Shown in pieces: positions 9,122-17,568 of a DNA stretch of 64,000 nt. Position 1 is the stretch's first letter. Every line of letters begins with the position of its first letter. This stretch comes from Roseburia sp. 1XD42-34 (GTDB lineage Bacteria > Bacillota > Bacilli > Bacillales > Amphibacillaceae): the NCBI RefSeq assembly GCF_009917385.1, contig NZ_QWLJ01000005.1, forward strand, positions 1-64,000. The letters run 5' to 3'. The notes under the pieces were generated by a model that was given only the letters and a program-made list of their open reading frames with translations, ran no database searches and was not told the origin of the DNA. The position numbers were made by a program, and so were the translations under genes.

Positions 9122-9679
9122 CTAAAGCACTAAACCTGCTTCTGTAATTAAATGCTGTACGGGTATATCAAATACGTTCTTTGGTATAGATCCAATTAAT
9201 TGACTGCTATGTAAAATGGATATAGTAAAATTCGGAAAACCTACTAAAAATCGATCATAATACCCGCCTCCGAAACCAATGCGGTAGCCTTTCTGATCAA
9301 ATACAATACCTGGTACCACTAATAAATCAATGTTAGCAGGAAGTATACATACGGTTTTACTTGGGTCTGGCTCTAACAGATGATAATAAACAACTTCTAA
9401 TTGATCATATGTATGAAATGCGTAAAAATCCATTGTTTTTGTTGCAGGCACGCACTTTGGTGCACAAACGGTTTTACCTTGTTCCCAAGCTTGTTTAATT
9501 AGCTCATTTGTATCCCATTCAAAACCTTTCGAAATCGTAATCCCAATTGTATCTGCATTGTTCCAAAGGGATGAAGTAACCAATTGATGATGTAACTGCT
9601 GTTCAACTTTTTCACGTTGCACCGCATCCATTTGATTTAAGATAGCTATGGTGGACTTTCGAAGTTGTTCTTTTGTCAT
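9122..9679 (-). CDS. yqgN: 5-formyltetrahydrofolate cyclo-ligase
   Basis: Converts 5-formyltetrahydrofolate to 5,10-methenyltetrahydrofolate with ATP in the cytoplasm. The protein is 185 residues, normal for the family. The signature GFGGGYYDRFL lies near residue 140, after the VVPGIVFDQKGYRIG strand, and the N-terminal helix carries the basic KEQLRKS. The ATG is preceded by GGAGGAGAT. It sits beside the YqgO-like gene as in B. subtilis. Confidence 0.93.
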   Translation of the reverse strand: MTKEQLRKSTIAILNQMDAVQREKVEQQLHHQLVTSSLWNNADTIGITISKGFEWDTNELIKQAWEQGKTVCAPKCVPATKTMDFYAFHTYDQLEVVYYHLLEPDPSKTVCILPANIDLLVVPGIVFDQKGYRIGFGGGYYDRFLVGFPNFTISILHSSQLIGSIPKNVFDIPVQHLITEAGLVL

Positions 9680-9787
9680 TAGAGATCTCCTCCCTTTTTA
9701 AAATTGAAAAGATTTGTGCGGAAATATTAATAGAATATTTAGCATGTGATTTGAATTTCCGTTTTTATGTATTGAAAATAATAATAA

Positions 9788-9812
9788 AACCCTTATCTCA
9801 AAGATAAAGGTT
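9788..9812 (-). terminator. rpmG terminator
   Basis: AACCTTTATCT / AGATAAGGGTT stem with a 3-base loop on the minus strand, followed by TTATTATT, 12 bases after the rpmG stop. Confidence 0.75.
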
Positions 9813-9824
9813 CTATTATAATCG

Positions 9825-9974
9825 TTATTTTGTTTCACGATGTAAAGTATGTTTTTTAAGACGTGGACTGTATTTCATAAGCTCAAGACGCTCAGGATTA
9901 GTACGTTTATTTTTAGTTGTAATATAATTACGATCTCCCGTTTCTGTACAAGCTAAAGTAATGTTAACGCGCAT
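9825..9974 (-). CDS. rpmG: 50S ribosomal protein L33, zinc-independent type
   Basis: Ribosomal protein L33 of the large subunit, read directly from the minus strand: 49 residues, starting [17 protein letters not shown] and ending HTLHRETK. Only one cysteine remains, where zinc-binding L33 forms carry two CxxC pairs (here CTET and SPRL). This is therefore a C-minus form that does not need zinc. Bacilli often carry both types, with the C-minus form used under zinc limitation; here no Zur box was seen. Two ATG codons lie in tandem; the second (9974) has GGAGGG at 7 bases. Confidence 0.93.
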   Translation of the reverse strand: MRVNITLACTETGDRNYITTKNKRTNPERLELMKYSPRLKKHTLHRETK

Positions 9975-10295
9975 CATTTTTCCCTCCAAACTTTACCAAA
10001 TTGTTGCTTCATTAGCGATAATTTCATTTCAGACTTATTTATAATACCAAATGTTAGACAAACAAGCAAGAATTTAAATGAGATAAACTTTATCGTTAGG
10101 GATATTTCGAAAGTAAACCTGTTTAAAATGGGAATCCAATGTACATACATGGCTCCTTCCATAGAAACGTATATATGTTTTTTGTATTGTTTAGAAGCAT
10201 ATTTCTGCTTCTTTCTGCAAAATATAATAAATTTGTAATGGCATTTCGACATCATTTTATGTTATAACTAGTATTGAATAGAAGGAGGGAAGCAG
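9975..10295. other. Divergent intergenic region, rpmG / 10296 gene
   Basis: AT-rich region of 321 bases between divergent genes. It must hold the promoters of rpmG (minus) and of the 10296 gene (plus), but I found no convincing sigma-A box pair and no other gene. Confidence 0.5.
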
Positions 10296-10514
10296 ATGAT
10301 ATATGCAATTATTTCCATTATTGCAGTCGGAATCGTTTTACTTGCTATATCCTTTTTCATGAATGATCGAATCGAGCAGGTTGAAAGTCAATTAGAACAA
10401 TTTTCCATTACAACGATGCAAGATACATATCAAATGAAAAAGAAAATTAAGATTCTGGAAGAAGAACTATTAACTGATAACTTCACAGACAATCGTATAG
10501 AAAACAAATCGTAA
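10296..10514 (+). CDS. Small membrane-anchored coiled-coil protein
   Basis: A 72-residue protein with one N-terminal membrane helix (about residues 3-22) and then a charged, heptad-like helix with Q/E/K-rich positions, ending in an acidic tail. It has an excellent GGAGGGA ribosome site. It lies 17 bases before the next plus-strand gene, so the two form an operon. Family unknown to me; such small bitopic proteins often sit beside cell-wall genes. Confidence 0.65.
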   Translation: MIYAIISIIAVGIVLLAISFFMNDRIEQVESQLEQFSITTMQDTYQMKKKIKILEEELLTDNFTDNRIENKS

Positions 10515-10531
10515 CAAGGGAGGAGGACAAA

Positions 10532-11119
10532 ATGAAACAGCCTATACGCCTATTTGGTATTGGCCTCTTAACAGCTGGTATAATCATGTTAGGGGTTTAT
10601 TTTTTCACGAATGGAAACATTCAAACCGCTGACAACCTCTCTGATGAAGAGCTGGTTACATTGGTGGAGGATAAAGGTTACCATGTACTGACAAATTCTG
10701 AGTATATTGCGGTATCTGTAGATGAAGATGAAGCAACCGCTGCAAAAAAGCAGCAACAGCCAGGTACAAAAGCTAACTCTGCAGAAAATAAATCCGATAA
10801 CAACGAAGAAAAGCAAGAAAACCAGAATGCCAATAGAGAAGATAAAAACAAAGCTAAGCAAAATGATGATAAAAAGCAAGCAGCGGACAAAGAAGAAAAT
10901 AAAGAAGATGAAAAGAAGACATTTACAGTAAATATTAAAGAAGGGATGCCTTCTTCAGAAATTAGTGACCAGCTCGAAGCAAATGATATCATTGATGATG
11001 CTGCAAAATTTAGTGCGTATTTAGAAGACAATGATTATAGTCAAAAAGTACAGCTGGGTAAATTTAAAGTGTCCAGTGACATGAGTTTACAAGAAATTGC
11101 TGAAGCAATTACAAAATAA
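10532..11119 (+). CDS. Membrane-anchored protein with MltG-like substrate-recognition domain
   Basis: A 195-residue protein with an N-terminal membrane segment (residues 7-27), an extremely charged, low-complexity K/E/N/D/Q linker (about 70-130), and a C-terminal domain. In that domain, FTVNIKEGMPSSEISDQLEA and GKFKVSSDMSLQEIAEAITK resemble the LysM-like first domain of endolytic transglycosylase MltG/YceG. The catalytic MltG part is absent. It may correspond to B. subtilis YqzC, which lies near pbpA, but I am not sure of this. A role at the peptidoglycan surface is an inference. GGAGGA precedes the ATG. Confidence 0.68.
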   Translation: MKQPIRLFGIGLLTAGIIMLGVYFFTNGNIQTADNLSDEELVTLVEDKGYHVLTNSEYIAVSVDEDEATAAKKQQQPGTKANSAENKSDNNEEKQENQNANREDKNKAKQNDDKKQAADKEENKEDEKKTFTVNIKEGMPSSEISDQLEANDIIDDAAKFSAYLEDNDYSQKVQLGKFKVSSDMSLQEIAEAITK

Positions 11120-11154
11120 AGCTGAGAAGCAGAACTAAACTGCTTCTCAGCTTT
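11118..11154 (+). terminator. Terminator of the 10296-11119 operon
   Basis: Perfect 15 bp stem AAAGCTGAGAAGCAG / CTGCTTCTCAGCTTT with a 7-base loop and a T run, starting at the stop codon of the MltG-like-domain gene. Confidence 0.95.
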
Positions 11155-11217
11155 TTTATTTTCATACATTAGTAATGCGACAGCAGCAATTGAAGCGAAT
11201 GTGCTAATTTAATAGAG

Positions 11218-11874
11218 TTAATTTAAATTATAATTTTCACCTTTAATCAAGTATAAAATACTTTCTCCGATATTTGTAATATGATCCCCAAAGCGCTCTA
11301 AATACCTTGAGCATAGAGAAATTTGCATAATATATTGAATCTTATCTGGATTCGTTGCTGTTTCTCCTAATAATTCACTTAGAATGAGTTTATTTTCCCT
11401 ATCGACAGCATCGTCCATTTCGGCTAATTGAGCTGCAAGCTTGTCGTCTTCTTCCGTGAAAGCTGTGATAGCTGTGTGAAGCATATTTACCAACGTTTCT
11501 TGCATCGTGCTTAACCGATTCGGGATGAGCACTTCTTTATTTTCTCCCAACCGAATGGTAGATCGTGCAATATTTCTAGCATTATCAGCCATCCGTTCTA
11601 AGTCGGCCACAATCTTAATAGCCGTTATTAGACGTCGTAAATCCGTTGCTACTGGGTTTTGTTTTGCAATTAAAAGCACGACTTTATCATTTATTTCTAT
11701 GTCTTTCTTATCAATTACTTTGTCGGCCTCGATTACTTGCTCAGCTAGGCCAATATCCTGATTATATAACGCTCGAACAGCGTTTGCCAAAGCTTTTTCT
11801 GTTAAATTAGCCAATTCAACAATTTCCTGATCTATTTCTTTCAGCTCTTGGTCAAACTGCCCCCTCGTCTGCAT
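11218..11874 (-). CDS. phoU: Phosphate signalling protein PhoU
   Basis: PhoU links phosphate transport to PhoR-PhoP signalling. The 218-residue protein is two three-helix PhoU bundles with the metal-binding type motifs, including AIKIVADLERMADNARNIA in the first and SRYLERFGDHITNIGESILY in the second. An AGGAGG site precedes the ATG. No pst transport genes are visible beside it, so it stands alone here. Four PhoP-box-like repeats lie upstream (11932-11970), suggesting induction by phosphate starvation. Confidence 0.93.
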   Translation of the reverse strand: MQTRGQFDQELKEIDQEIVELANLTEKALANAVRALYNQDIGLAEQVIEADKVIDKKDIEINDKVVLLIAKQNPVATDLRRLITAIKIVADLERMADNARNIARSTIRLGENKEVLIPNRLSTMQETLVNMLHTAITAFTEEDDKLAAQLAEMDDAVDRENKLILSELLGETATNPDKIQYIMQISLCSRYLERFGDHITNIGESILYLIKGENYNLN

Positions 11875-11920
11875 ATCATTACCTCCTATTTATCAACGTG
11901 ATACTATCATAGCAAAACAC

Positions 11921-11970
11921 TATGTACCTATTATTGAGTAAACATTAATTTTTTGTAAATTTTACGTTAA
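11921..11970 (-). promoter_or_regulatory. PhoP-box array and promoter of phoU
   Basis: On the coding strand four hexamers lie exactly 11 bp apart: TTAACG (11970-11965), TTTACA (11959-11954), TTAATG (11948-11943), TCAATA (11937-11932). The PhoP consensus is TT(A/C/T)ACA in direct repeats with 5 bp spacers. A weak -10-like TACATA (11926-11921) follows 5 bases later, the usual layout of a PhoP-activated promoter. Functional assignment is an inference. Confidence 0.6.
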
Positions 11971-11987
11971 CACATATTTCAGTTAAC

Positions 11988-12070
11988 GATTAGGGGATTT
12001 AGATGCTGTTACCTCCCGCTTGCTCCCATCTTCTTTCCTTAAAGTGGGAGTCTACAACGCATTTTTACGG
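11988..12070 (+). repeat. Dispersed repeat R1, partial copy F
   Basis: Only the 3' half of R1 is present: GGGGATTTAGATGCTGTTACCTCC, then CCTTAAAGTGGGAGTCTACAACGC. It joins directly to an R2 copy. Confidence 0.55.
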
Positions 12071-12280
12071 GAAAAAGGAATCATACCACTACAATAGGGG
12101 TATGCCGACGTACGGTCGGCAAGCCCGTTTTCAGTCGGTCTTCCTCTTAGAGGTGAACCGATGATGCCTTTTCGTAGTGCGTTTCGTGAAGCCGCCTAGT
12201 TGCTGGGCGCTTAAGCCAGACGTGGCTATTCCGTTATATCGGTATCACAAAGCCAAAATTTTTATGTTTTCTTATCTTTT
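12068..12280 (+). repeat. Dispersed repeat R2, long type, 5'-truncated
   Basis: R2 copy with the internal module (GGGTATGCCGACG to CGGTCTTCCTCTTAG) and the conserved 3' part GAAGCCGCCTAGTTGCTGGGCGC, ACGTGGCTATTCC, and the tail TTTTCTTATCTTTT. The 5' arm (GCGCCC..GCAACG) is missing. The pbpA terminator follows within 3 bases. Confidence 0.75.
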
Positions 12281-12282
12281 AA

Positions 12283-12321
12283 AAAAAGAAACGTACAGAC
12301 ATGGACTGTACGTTTCTTTTT
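12283..12321 (-). terminator. pbpA terminator
   Basis: GAAACGTACAG / CTGTACGTTTC stem extended by A/T pairs, loop of 7 bases, T run on both strands, directly after the pbpA stop. Confidence 0.9.
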
Positions 12322-14394
12322 CTATTCGTCTTCCGATGCTGTATCTGTATCATCTTTATCGCTATCTTTTTTCCCTTCAAAATAAGCATCCATTATTTTA
12401 AAACCAATTTCATAGTTAACCTTATACCCATTGCCAAGCCCTACATTCGGAACCATTACGGCAAAAGCGATTTCAGGGTCGTCATAAGGGGCATAGCCTA
12501 CTAATGAAAGGTTTTCTGTTTCCGCAATTTGCTTCCCATCTTTATAGATCGCATTTTGTGCTGTCCCTGACTTTCCAGCAGGTTTATAATCCCTTGACGC
12601 TCCATAGCTAAATACGGTTCCTCTCTGCTCTTGGAAAGCTTGTCGGAACCCCTCTTGCACTCGATCAATATATGCTTGATCCATTTGAATCTGGTTTAAT
12701 ACTTTTGTCTTCTCACTCCGATACACGCTTCCTAATTGCTTGTCGGATCTGCTTGGTTCACGCATTTCCTTTAAAAAACGCGGGCGCACACGATAACCAT
12801 CATTAGCAATCGTTGAAACATATTGCGCTAGCTGCATGGTCGTATACGTATCATATTGTCCAATCGCCTGGTCCATTAATAGTCCAGCTGCAGATTTAGT
12901 CGGACCTTCATAACCAACACTTTCAAATGGGAAATCGATTCCAGTTCCCACTCCTAACCCAAACTGCTGAAAATAATTTCTCATCTCCTGCCATGCTGCA
13001 GGATCAAACGCCGCCTTTCCATTTTGTGGAAACGGATAGCGATTCTCCCCACCCATTTTAAGAGCAATATAAAACATATACACGTTGGATGATCGTTTCA
13101 ACGCTGTAATGTCATTTACGGATCCTAAAGCTTGATAAGAGCCTTTTTGTGGCGTTCCTTTGATTTTTATCGGTCGATCAAAAAACGTCTGGCCTGGTGA
13201 GATGACACCTGAATCCAGCCCAGCTAATACTGTCGCACCTTTAACAACAGATCCAGGACGATGTGCATCATAAAGTGTTTTTATCGTGGCATCTTTATAC
13301 TTATTACCATCTTTCGTTTGTCCACTGACAGCGAGAATTTCACCTGTTTTAGGATTTATTGCTACTGCCAAAGCATCTTTTAGGTATCGATTATCATAAG
13401 GATGCTTCTGAATGGCTGTTTTTAACTCTTCTCGCACAATTTTGTCCACTTTTTCCTGAAAGTCCATATCCATCGTTAACACTAAATCTTTTCCGCGCTG
13501 CCCTTCTACGACTGTATTGCTATCCACTACATCTCCTGATTTTGTCGTTGTATATTGAATTTGTTCTTTTCGTCCACGGAGGACATCCTCATAATATTCC
13601 TCTAAACCGCTTTTACCAACGCGATCATTTCGACTGTAGCCTCTGGTTAAATAGTATTGCTCCTTATCAGCTAATATACCTTGCTCTTGTGATGTTATCG
13701 ATCCAAGTAAGCTTCTCATTGTATCATCATAAGGGTACTCCCTGTTCCAGTCTGTCGTTGCATTGATTCCAGGAAGTTCAGCTAGATGTTCTGAAACCTT
13801 TGCATATTCTTGCGCCGTTACATTTTCGTTTTTAATAATTTGCGGTGTTAATGAATATGCTTTGTCTAATTCCGCTTTAATCGCAATAACTTTGAGCTCC
13901 TGTTCTGAGAACCCAGATATTTCTTCTTCCGAGATTCTATCTAAAATGGTATTGTATTGCTCTGAAGTGTCTAACTTTGCAGCTTCTTCCTTTTTTAAAC
14001 GCTTATCTGCTTTTTTCTTGTTTTTTAAGTACCAATATTCTTTCTTGTTCCGCTCCGTTACCTTACCGTTTTCCATAGAGATATACTTTGCCAATTTTTC
14101 CGCTAGTTCCAAACGATCTTCTGCTTGCGTTCCCTTTGGCGGGGTGTAGGTAATAGAATAGAGCGGTTTATTATCGACAATGACTTGATGATTACTATCA
14201 TATATTTTCCCTCTAGGTACGGGAACTTTTGTTGTATCTTTTACAGTACGGTCAATTTCTTTCTGAAATTCTTCGCCATTTAAAATTTGTACAACGCCCA
14301 ACTGTAATATGAGCCCCGCAAACATTAAAAAAACAATAAAAAACAATAGGTTTATTCGAAAGGGAAGCTGCGCCTTTTTCTTCTTTTTCTTCAT
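12322..14394 (-). CDS. pbpA: Class B penicillin-binding protein 2A
   Basis: Peptidoglycan transpeptidase of the elongation machinery (PBP2 type). The 690-residue protein has a lysine-rich cytoplasmic start, one membrane anchor (about 12-35), a dimerisation domain starting PRGKIYDSN, and a C-terminal transpeptidase domain. That domain holds all three catalytic motifs: PGSVVKG (SxxK), RSSNVYM (SxN) and GKSGTAQ (KTG box as KSGT). It starts at ATG 14394 with GGGGGAG 5-6 bases upstream; a frame open to 14433 has no ribosome site. It follows the yqgE-like gene as in B. subtilis. Confidence 0.93.
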   Translation of the reverse strand: MKKKKKKAQLPFRINLLFFIVFLMFAGLILQLGVVQILNGEEFQKEIDRTVKDTTKVPVPRGKIYDSNHQVIVDNKPLYSITYTPPKGTQAEDRLELAEKLAKYISMENGKVTERNKKEYWYLKNKKKADKRLKKEEAAKLDTSEQYNTILDRISEEEISGFSEQELKVIAIKAELDKAYSLTPQIIKNENVTAQEYAKVSEHLAELPGINATTDWNREYPYDDTMRSLLGSITSQEQGILADKEQYYLTRGYSRNDRVGKSGLEEYYEDVLRGRKEQIQYTTTKSGDVVDSNTVVEGQRGKDLVLTMDMDFQEKVDKIVREELKTAIQKHPYDNRYLKDALAVAINPKTGEILAVSGQTKDGNKYKDATIKTLYDAHRPGSVVKGATVLAGLDSGVISPGQTFFDRPIKIKGTPQKGSYQALGSVNDITALKRSSNVYMFYIALKMGGENRYPFPQNGKAAFDPAAWQEMRNYFQQFGLGVGTGIDFPFESVGYEGPTKSAAGLLMDQAIGQYDTYTTMQLAQYVSTIANDGYRVRPRFLKEMREPSRSDKQLGSVYRSEKTKVLNQIQMDQAYIDRVQEGFRQAFQEQRGTVFSYGASRDYKPAGKSGTAQNAIYKDGKQIAETENLSLVGYAPYDDPEIAFAVMVPNVGLGNGYKVNYEIGFKIMDAYFEGKKDSDKDDTDTASEDE

Positions 14395-14524
14395 TGTTTC
14401 TCCCCCATATGATGTCTCTCTTCTATCAAGCAATTTATATTATATCATTTTTATGTCATGCATTTCATCTATTTTTAAATTCTTAGGCAGCTACTTCAAT
14501 TACAACTGTTTATAAGACGCTATT

Positions 14525-15796
14525 CTACCGATTTTTTTCGTCTGTTAGCTGTTCTTTAAGCAACACTTTGTTTTCCATCTTACTTTCCAAGTATATATGT
14601 TTTACAAACAAATAAATAAAGATATGACCTGTGCCAAACATAGCCAATAAATACGGGATGATTAACTCAGCATCCATAAGGGAAACGGAAAGCAGAAAAA
14701 CGGAAATGGAAATGACTCTTCCTATATTTACAAACAGCTCACGCACGACAATATATTCCACGCGATATTCCTTTGCTTTCCAAGCTTTTCCTATAACGTC
14801 ATAGGTTAAAGAAACATATGGGATCATTATGATTGGATAAGCGCTTCCGATAAACACAGCGTAAATTAACAACTGTACATAGCTAATATCAAAAATAATT
14901 AGCGCTATGGAAAAATATAATATTAGGCTGCCAAATAATATTGATTTTTTTCGCATCGAAGGCTTGATTAATTTGGTCCCAATAAAATAAAAGACGAGCG
15001 AGAATCCTGAAAATACTAAATTAAACATTCCTAAAGAAAACTCACTCTGGGTAATTAAAAACACCCAAATTGCAATAATAAATGCAAATATGCCCTCGCG
15101 CAGCCCTTGGAAAATATGAGCATTTTGAATTCTTTTCCAATTTTTATTATGGTAGCGTTCTGCTAACACCCTGCGAAAATAAAAATTCCCCTCAGCTTTT
15201 CTTTGTTTTAGAAAAAAACTAATCATCACGGCGCAAATAAACAGAAGAAAAGAAACGGAAAATATAACAGTGTAACCAATATTTGCTTCCATTTTTGCAA
15301 TGATGAAGCCTGCTAATAACGGTCCTATCATTCCACTGAATGATTGCAGCACACCTAAAAATCCATTAAAAAAATCCCGTGTATCTGGTTCGGTTATTTC
15401 AAAAGTTAATACGTTAAAAGCTAGCCAGTAAAAACCATAACCGATGCCTAATAGTCCTCCTAACATAAAATTAAAGTAAGCCGCCTTTTCTCCTATTAAA
15501 AGAACATTTAAAAAGAAAAGTGAGAGAAAAATTACTCCTAGCCTCAATACAATGACGCGGTCTACCTTCTTAGCTAATTTACCAGCAATAATAAAAGTGA
15601 TCGGCTGAAAAATGTAAATAGCTAGGTTGTAGACAGCAATTGTTATATAGTCCCCTGACTGTTTCCACAGATAAATATTTACAAATGTATTGGATAAAAA
15701 CAGACCTAATGAATACAAACCGCCGATTAGAAGTAAAAAGATAAAGTCCTTATTTATATTATTGTTGTCAAAATGAAAGAAGTGGCTTTTCTGCAT
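14525..15796 (-). CDS. MFS transporter, YqgE-like
   Basis: A 423-residue major facilitator superfamily protein with about twelve membrane helices and a basic central loop (FFLKQRKAEGNFYFRRV, about residue 195). Substrate unknown. It sits between sodA and pbpA, the position of yqgE in B. subtilis. The ATG has AAGGGGA upstream. The gap to pbpA is 130 bases, so separate transcription is possible. Confidence 0.82.
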   Translation of the reverse strand: MQKSHFFHFDNNNINKDFIFLLLIGGLYSLGLFLSNTFVNIYLWKQSGDYITIAVYNLAIYIFQPITFIIAGKLAKKVDRVIVLRLGVIFLSLFFLNVLLIGEKAAYFNFMLGGLLGIGYGFYWLAFNVLTFEITEPDTRDFFNGFLGVLQSFSGMIGPLLAGFIIAKMEANIGYTVIFSVSFLLFICAVMISFFLKQRKAEGNFYFRRVLAERYHNKNWKRIQNAHIFQGLREGIFAFIIAIWVFLITQSEFSLGMFNLVFSGFSLVFYFIGTKLIKPSMRKKSILFGSLILYFSIALIIFDISYVQLLIYAVFIGSAYPIIMIPYVSLTYDVIGKAWKAKEYRVEYIVVRELFVNIGRVISISVFLLSVSLMDAELIIPYLLAMFGTGHIFIYLFVKHIYLESKMENKVLLKEQLTDEKNR

Positions 15797-16005
15797 ATCT
15801 GATTCCCCTTTTTTATGTCAGTCCTAGTTTGGGCAATTGAGAAACAGATATACAAACGAAAATATGAAGGAATGTTATGTATAATTGCTAAATCATTTTT
15901 ATCCAATCAGCGCAGTTTACACGTCGTATATCAAACTTGAAGTACTGTATATACGAAGAATTAAGCTGGAACCCTCAAAGCAGTTCATATTTATGTAACC
16001 AAATA

Positions 16006-16034
16006 AAAAGCATGTGACTCATCACATGCTTTTT
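16006..16034 (-). terminator. sodA terminator
   Basis: AAAAAGCATGTGA / TCACATGCTTTTT stem with a 3-base loop, 16 bases after the sodA stop. Confidence 0.9.
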
Positions 16035-16049
16035 ATTGTTGTATCTATA

Positions 16050-16661
16050 TTATTTTGCTTCATTATAGTTTTTAGCTACTTCGTTCCAGTTAACAACATT
16101 CCAGATCGCTGAAAGATATTCTGGACGTCTGTTTTGATATTTTAGATAATATGCATGCTCCCAAACATCTACTCCGAAAATAGGCGTTTTACCTTCCATT
16201 AATGGAGAGTCTTGGTTTGGCGTGCTCATAATTTCCAGATTTCCATTATGCACAACTAACCAAGCCCATCCTGAACCGAAGCGTCCAGCTGCAGCACTTT
16301 CGAATTGCTCTTTGAACTTATCGAAGCTTCCAAAAGCATCCTTGATTTTAGTAGCGAGTTCTCCTGTCGGTTCTCCACCACCATTTGGGGAAAGAACTTT
16401 CCAGAAAAGACTGTGGTTAGCATGTCCACCACCATTGTTTCTTACTGCAGTACGGATATTTTCTGGCACAGCATCTAAATTGCTCATTAAATCTTTCAAA
16501 GATTTATTTTGAAGCTCTGCATGTCCTTCTAAAGCACCATTTAATTTAGTGACATACGTATTATGGTGCTTCGTATGGTGAATGTTCATTGTCTCCTTGT
16601 CAATCGTAGGCTCTAATGCATCATAAGCATATGGTAGCTCAGGTAATTCAAATTTAGCCAT
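16050..16661 (-). CDS. sodA: Superoxide dismutase (Mn/Fe family)
   Basis: Dismutates superoxide in the cytoplasm. At 203 residues it is normal for the family. The metal ligands lie in MNIHHTKHH (first His), the HANHSLFW helix (second His), and DVWEHAYY (Asp and third His). The sequence type GGG with FGSGWAWL is that of bacillar Mn-SOD. A GAGGAGGAAGGA stretch precedes the ATG. Confidence 0.96.
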   Translation of the reverse strand: MAKFELPELPYAYDALEPTIDKETMNIHHTKHHNTYVTKLNGALEGHAELQNKSLKDLMSNLDAVPENIRTAVRNNGGGHANHSLFWKVLSPNGGGEPTGELATKIKDAFGSFDKFKEQFESAAAGRFGSGWAWLVVHNGNLEIMSTPNQDSPLMEGKTPIFGVDVWEHAYYLKYQNRRPEYLSAIWNVVNWNEVAKNYNEAK

Positions 16662-16920
16662 TATTCCTTCCTCCTCATATCCATTTTGTAAAAAAGGATC
16701 GAATGTTCACCCTTTTATTGAAAGGGTACCAAAGCTTATTAGATGTTGCAAATCATATGCATTTATTTACCAAGTTAAACGAACAACTCTATCTCAACCA
16801 CTTAAATGGAGTATTAAAAAGGCGATTGCTTGAAAAGGGTGGAAAAAATCATATGCTAGAGGAAATTAATGATTGTAGGGGTATACAGTAGTTCATTTTT
16901 ATCCAATACAAATACAAAAA

Positions 16921-16938
16921 AACAAGCATATGCTTGTT
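16921..16938 (-). terminator. tRNA cluster terminator
   Basis: Fully palindromic AACAAGCATATGCTTGTT followed on the minus strand by a T run, 7 bases after the tRNA-Phe 3' end. Confidence 0.75.
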
Positions 16939-16945
16939 ATAATCA

Positions 16946-17021
16946 TGGTGGCTCGGGACGGAATCGAACCGCCGACACAGGGATTTTCAGTCCCTTGCTC
17001 TACCGACTGAGCTACCGAGCC
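16946..17021 (-). tRNA. tRNA-Phe (GAA)
   Basis: Complete cloverleaf on the minus strand: acceptor GGCTCGG / CCGAGCC, anticodon loop CTGAAAA giving GAA, T-loop GGTTCGATTCC, encoded ACCA end. Last gene of the cluster. Confidence 0.97.
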
Positions 17022-17057
17022 TGCATATAAAGTTGTATTTCGAAAAAATGTTATGTA

Positions 17058-17150
17058 TGGAGGAGGTAGAGGGATTCGAACCCCCGCGGGCTGTTACACC
17101 CCTGTCGGTTTTCAAGACCGATCCCTTCAACCAGACTTGGGTATACCTCC
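17058..17150 (-). tRNA. tRNA-Ser (TGA)
   Basis: 93-base class II tRNA with a long variable arm. Acceptor GGAGGTA / TACCTCC, anticodon loop CTTGAAA giving TGA, encoded CCA. Confidence 0.97.
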
Positions 17151-17160
17151 GAGTACATAA

Positions 17161-17237
17161 TGGTGGACCCTGCAGGACTCGAACCTGCGACCGATCGGTT
17201 ATGAGCCGATAGCTCTAACCAACTGAGCTAAGGGTCC
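17161..17237 (-). tRNA. tRNA-Ile2 (CAT, lysidine type)
   Basis: The anticodon is CAT, but the body (GGACCCTTAGCTCAGTTGG, acceptor GGACCCT / AGGGTCC, GGTCGCAGG T-arm) matches the bacillar AUA-reading tRNA-Ile rather than the methionine tRNAs. C34 would be changed to lysidine by TilS. The assignment as Ile2 is by similarity to the B. subtilis gene as I remember it. CCA is encoded. Confidence 0.85.
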
Positions 17238-17251
17238 AATTCGTTTATTAA

Positions 17252-17328
17252 TGGGGCGACCGGTGGGGATCGAACCCACGTGTGCCGGAGCCACAATCCG
17301 GTGCGTTAACCACTTCGCCACGACCGCC
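17252..17328 (-). tRNA. tRNA-His (GTG)
   Basis: Anticodon loop TTGTGGC giving GTG, extra 5' G (G-1) encoded, discriminator C and CCA, body GTGGCGAAGTGGTTAACGC as in bacillar tRNA-His. Confidence 0.96.
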
Positions 17329-17346
17329 GTACGAATTATATAATAA

Positions 17347-17420
17347 TGGCGGTGGAGGGGATCGAACCCACGACCTCACGGGTATGAACCGTACGCTCTC
17401 GCCAGCTGAGCTACACCGCC
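17347..17420 (-). tRNA. tRNA-Met (CAT, elongator)
   Basis: Acceptor GGCGGTG / CACCGCC and body GTAGCTCAGCTGGCGAGAGC match elongator tRNA-Met; the initiator type starts differently. The discriminator A is followed by TTA, so CCA is not encoded, unlike its neighbours. Confidence 0.94.
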
Positions 17421-17424
17421 GATT

Positions 17425-17499
17425 TGGCTCCACAGGTAGGATTCGAACCTACGACCGATCGGTTAACAGCCGATTGCTCTACCACTGAGCTACTGTGGA
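17425..17499 (-). tRNA. tRNA-Asn (GTT)
   Basis: Acceptor TCCACAG / CTGTGGA, anticodon loop CTGTTAA giving GTT, encoded GCCA end. First gene of the minus-strand cluster. Confidence 0.97.
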
Positions 17500-17539
17500 A
17501 CAGTTTAGAATGCCACTTCATATTATAGCGACAAGATAT

Positions 17540-17568
17540 AATTTACCACGTTCGACAACTTCTGTCAA
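17540..17568 (-). promoter_or_regulatory. Probable promoter of the tRNA cluster
   Basis: On the minus strand TTGACA (17568-17563), a 17-base spacer, then TAAATT (17545-17540), about 40 bases before tRNA-Asn. The -35 is perfect and the -10 matches 4 of 6. Confidence 0.5.

Noticed and set aside
10589..11031. Long minus-strand frames opposite the MltG-like-domain gene
   Set aside because: They mirror the low-complexity K/E/N-rich linker of the plus-strand gene and have no ribosome sites.
12177..12504. Plus-strand frames over the R2 copy and pbpA end
   Set aside because: They run through R2 and the terminator and then antisense to pbpA; R2 copies elsewhere do not keep a frame, so R2 is not coding.
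16703..16891. 62-codon plus-strand frame upstream of sodA
   Set aside because: It overlaps the sodA leader region, which contains an ACCCTTT/AAAGGGT hairpin, resembles no family I know, and has only a modest AAAGGA site. Chance frame is more likely.
17161..17237. Calling the CAT tRNA at this place an initiator or second tRNA-Met
   Set aside because: The body matches the lysidine-type tRNA-Ile2, while the neighbouring 17347-17420 tRNA has the elongator Met body.
17248..17488. Open frames across the tRNA cluster
   Set aside because: They read through tRNA-His, tRNA-Met and tRNA-Asn genes and are typical spurious frames.
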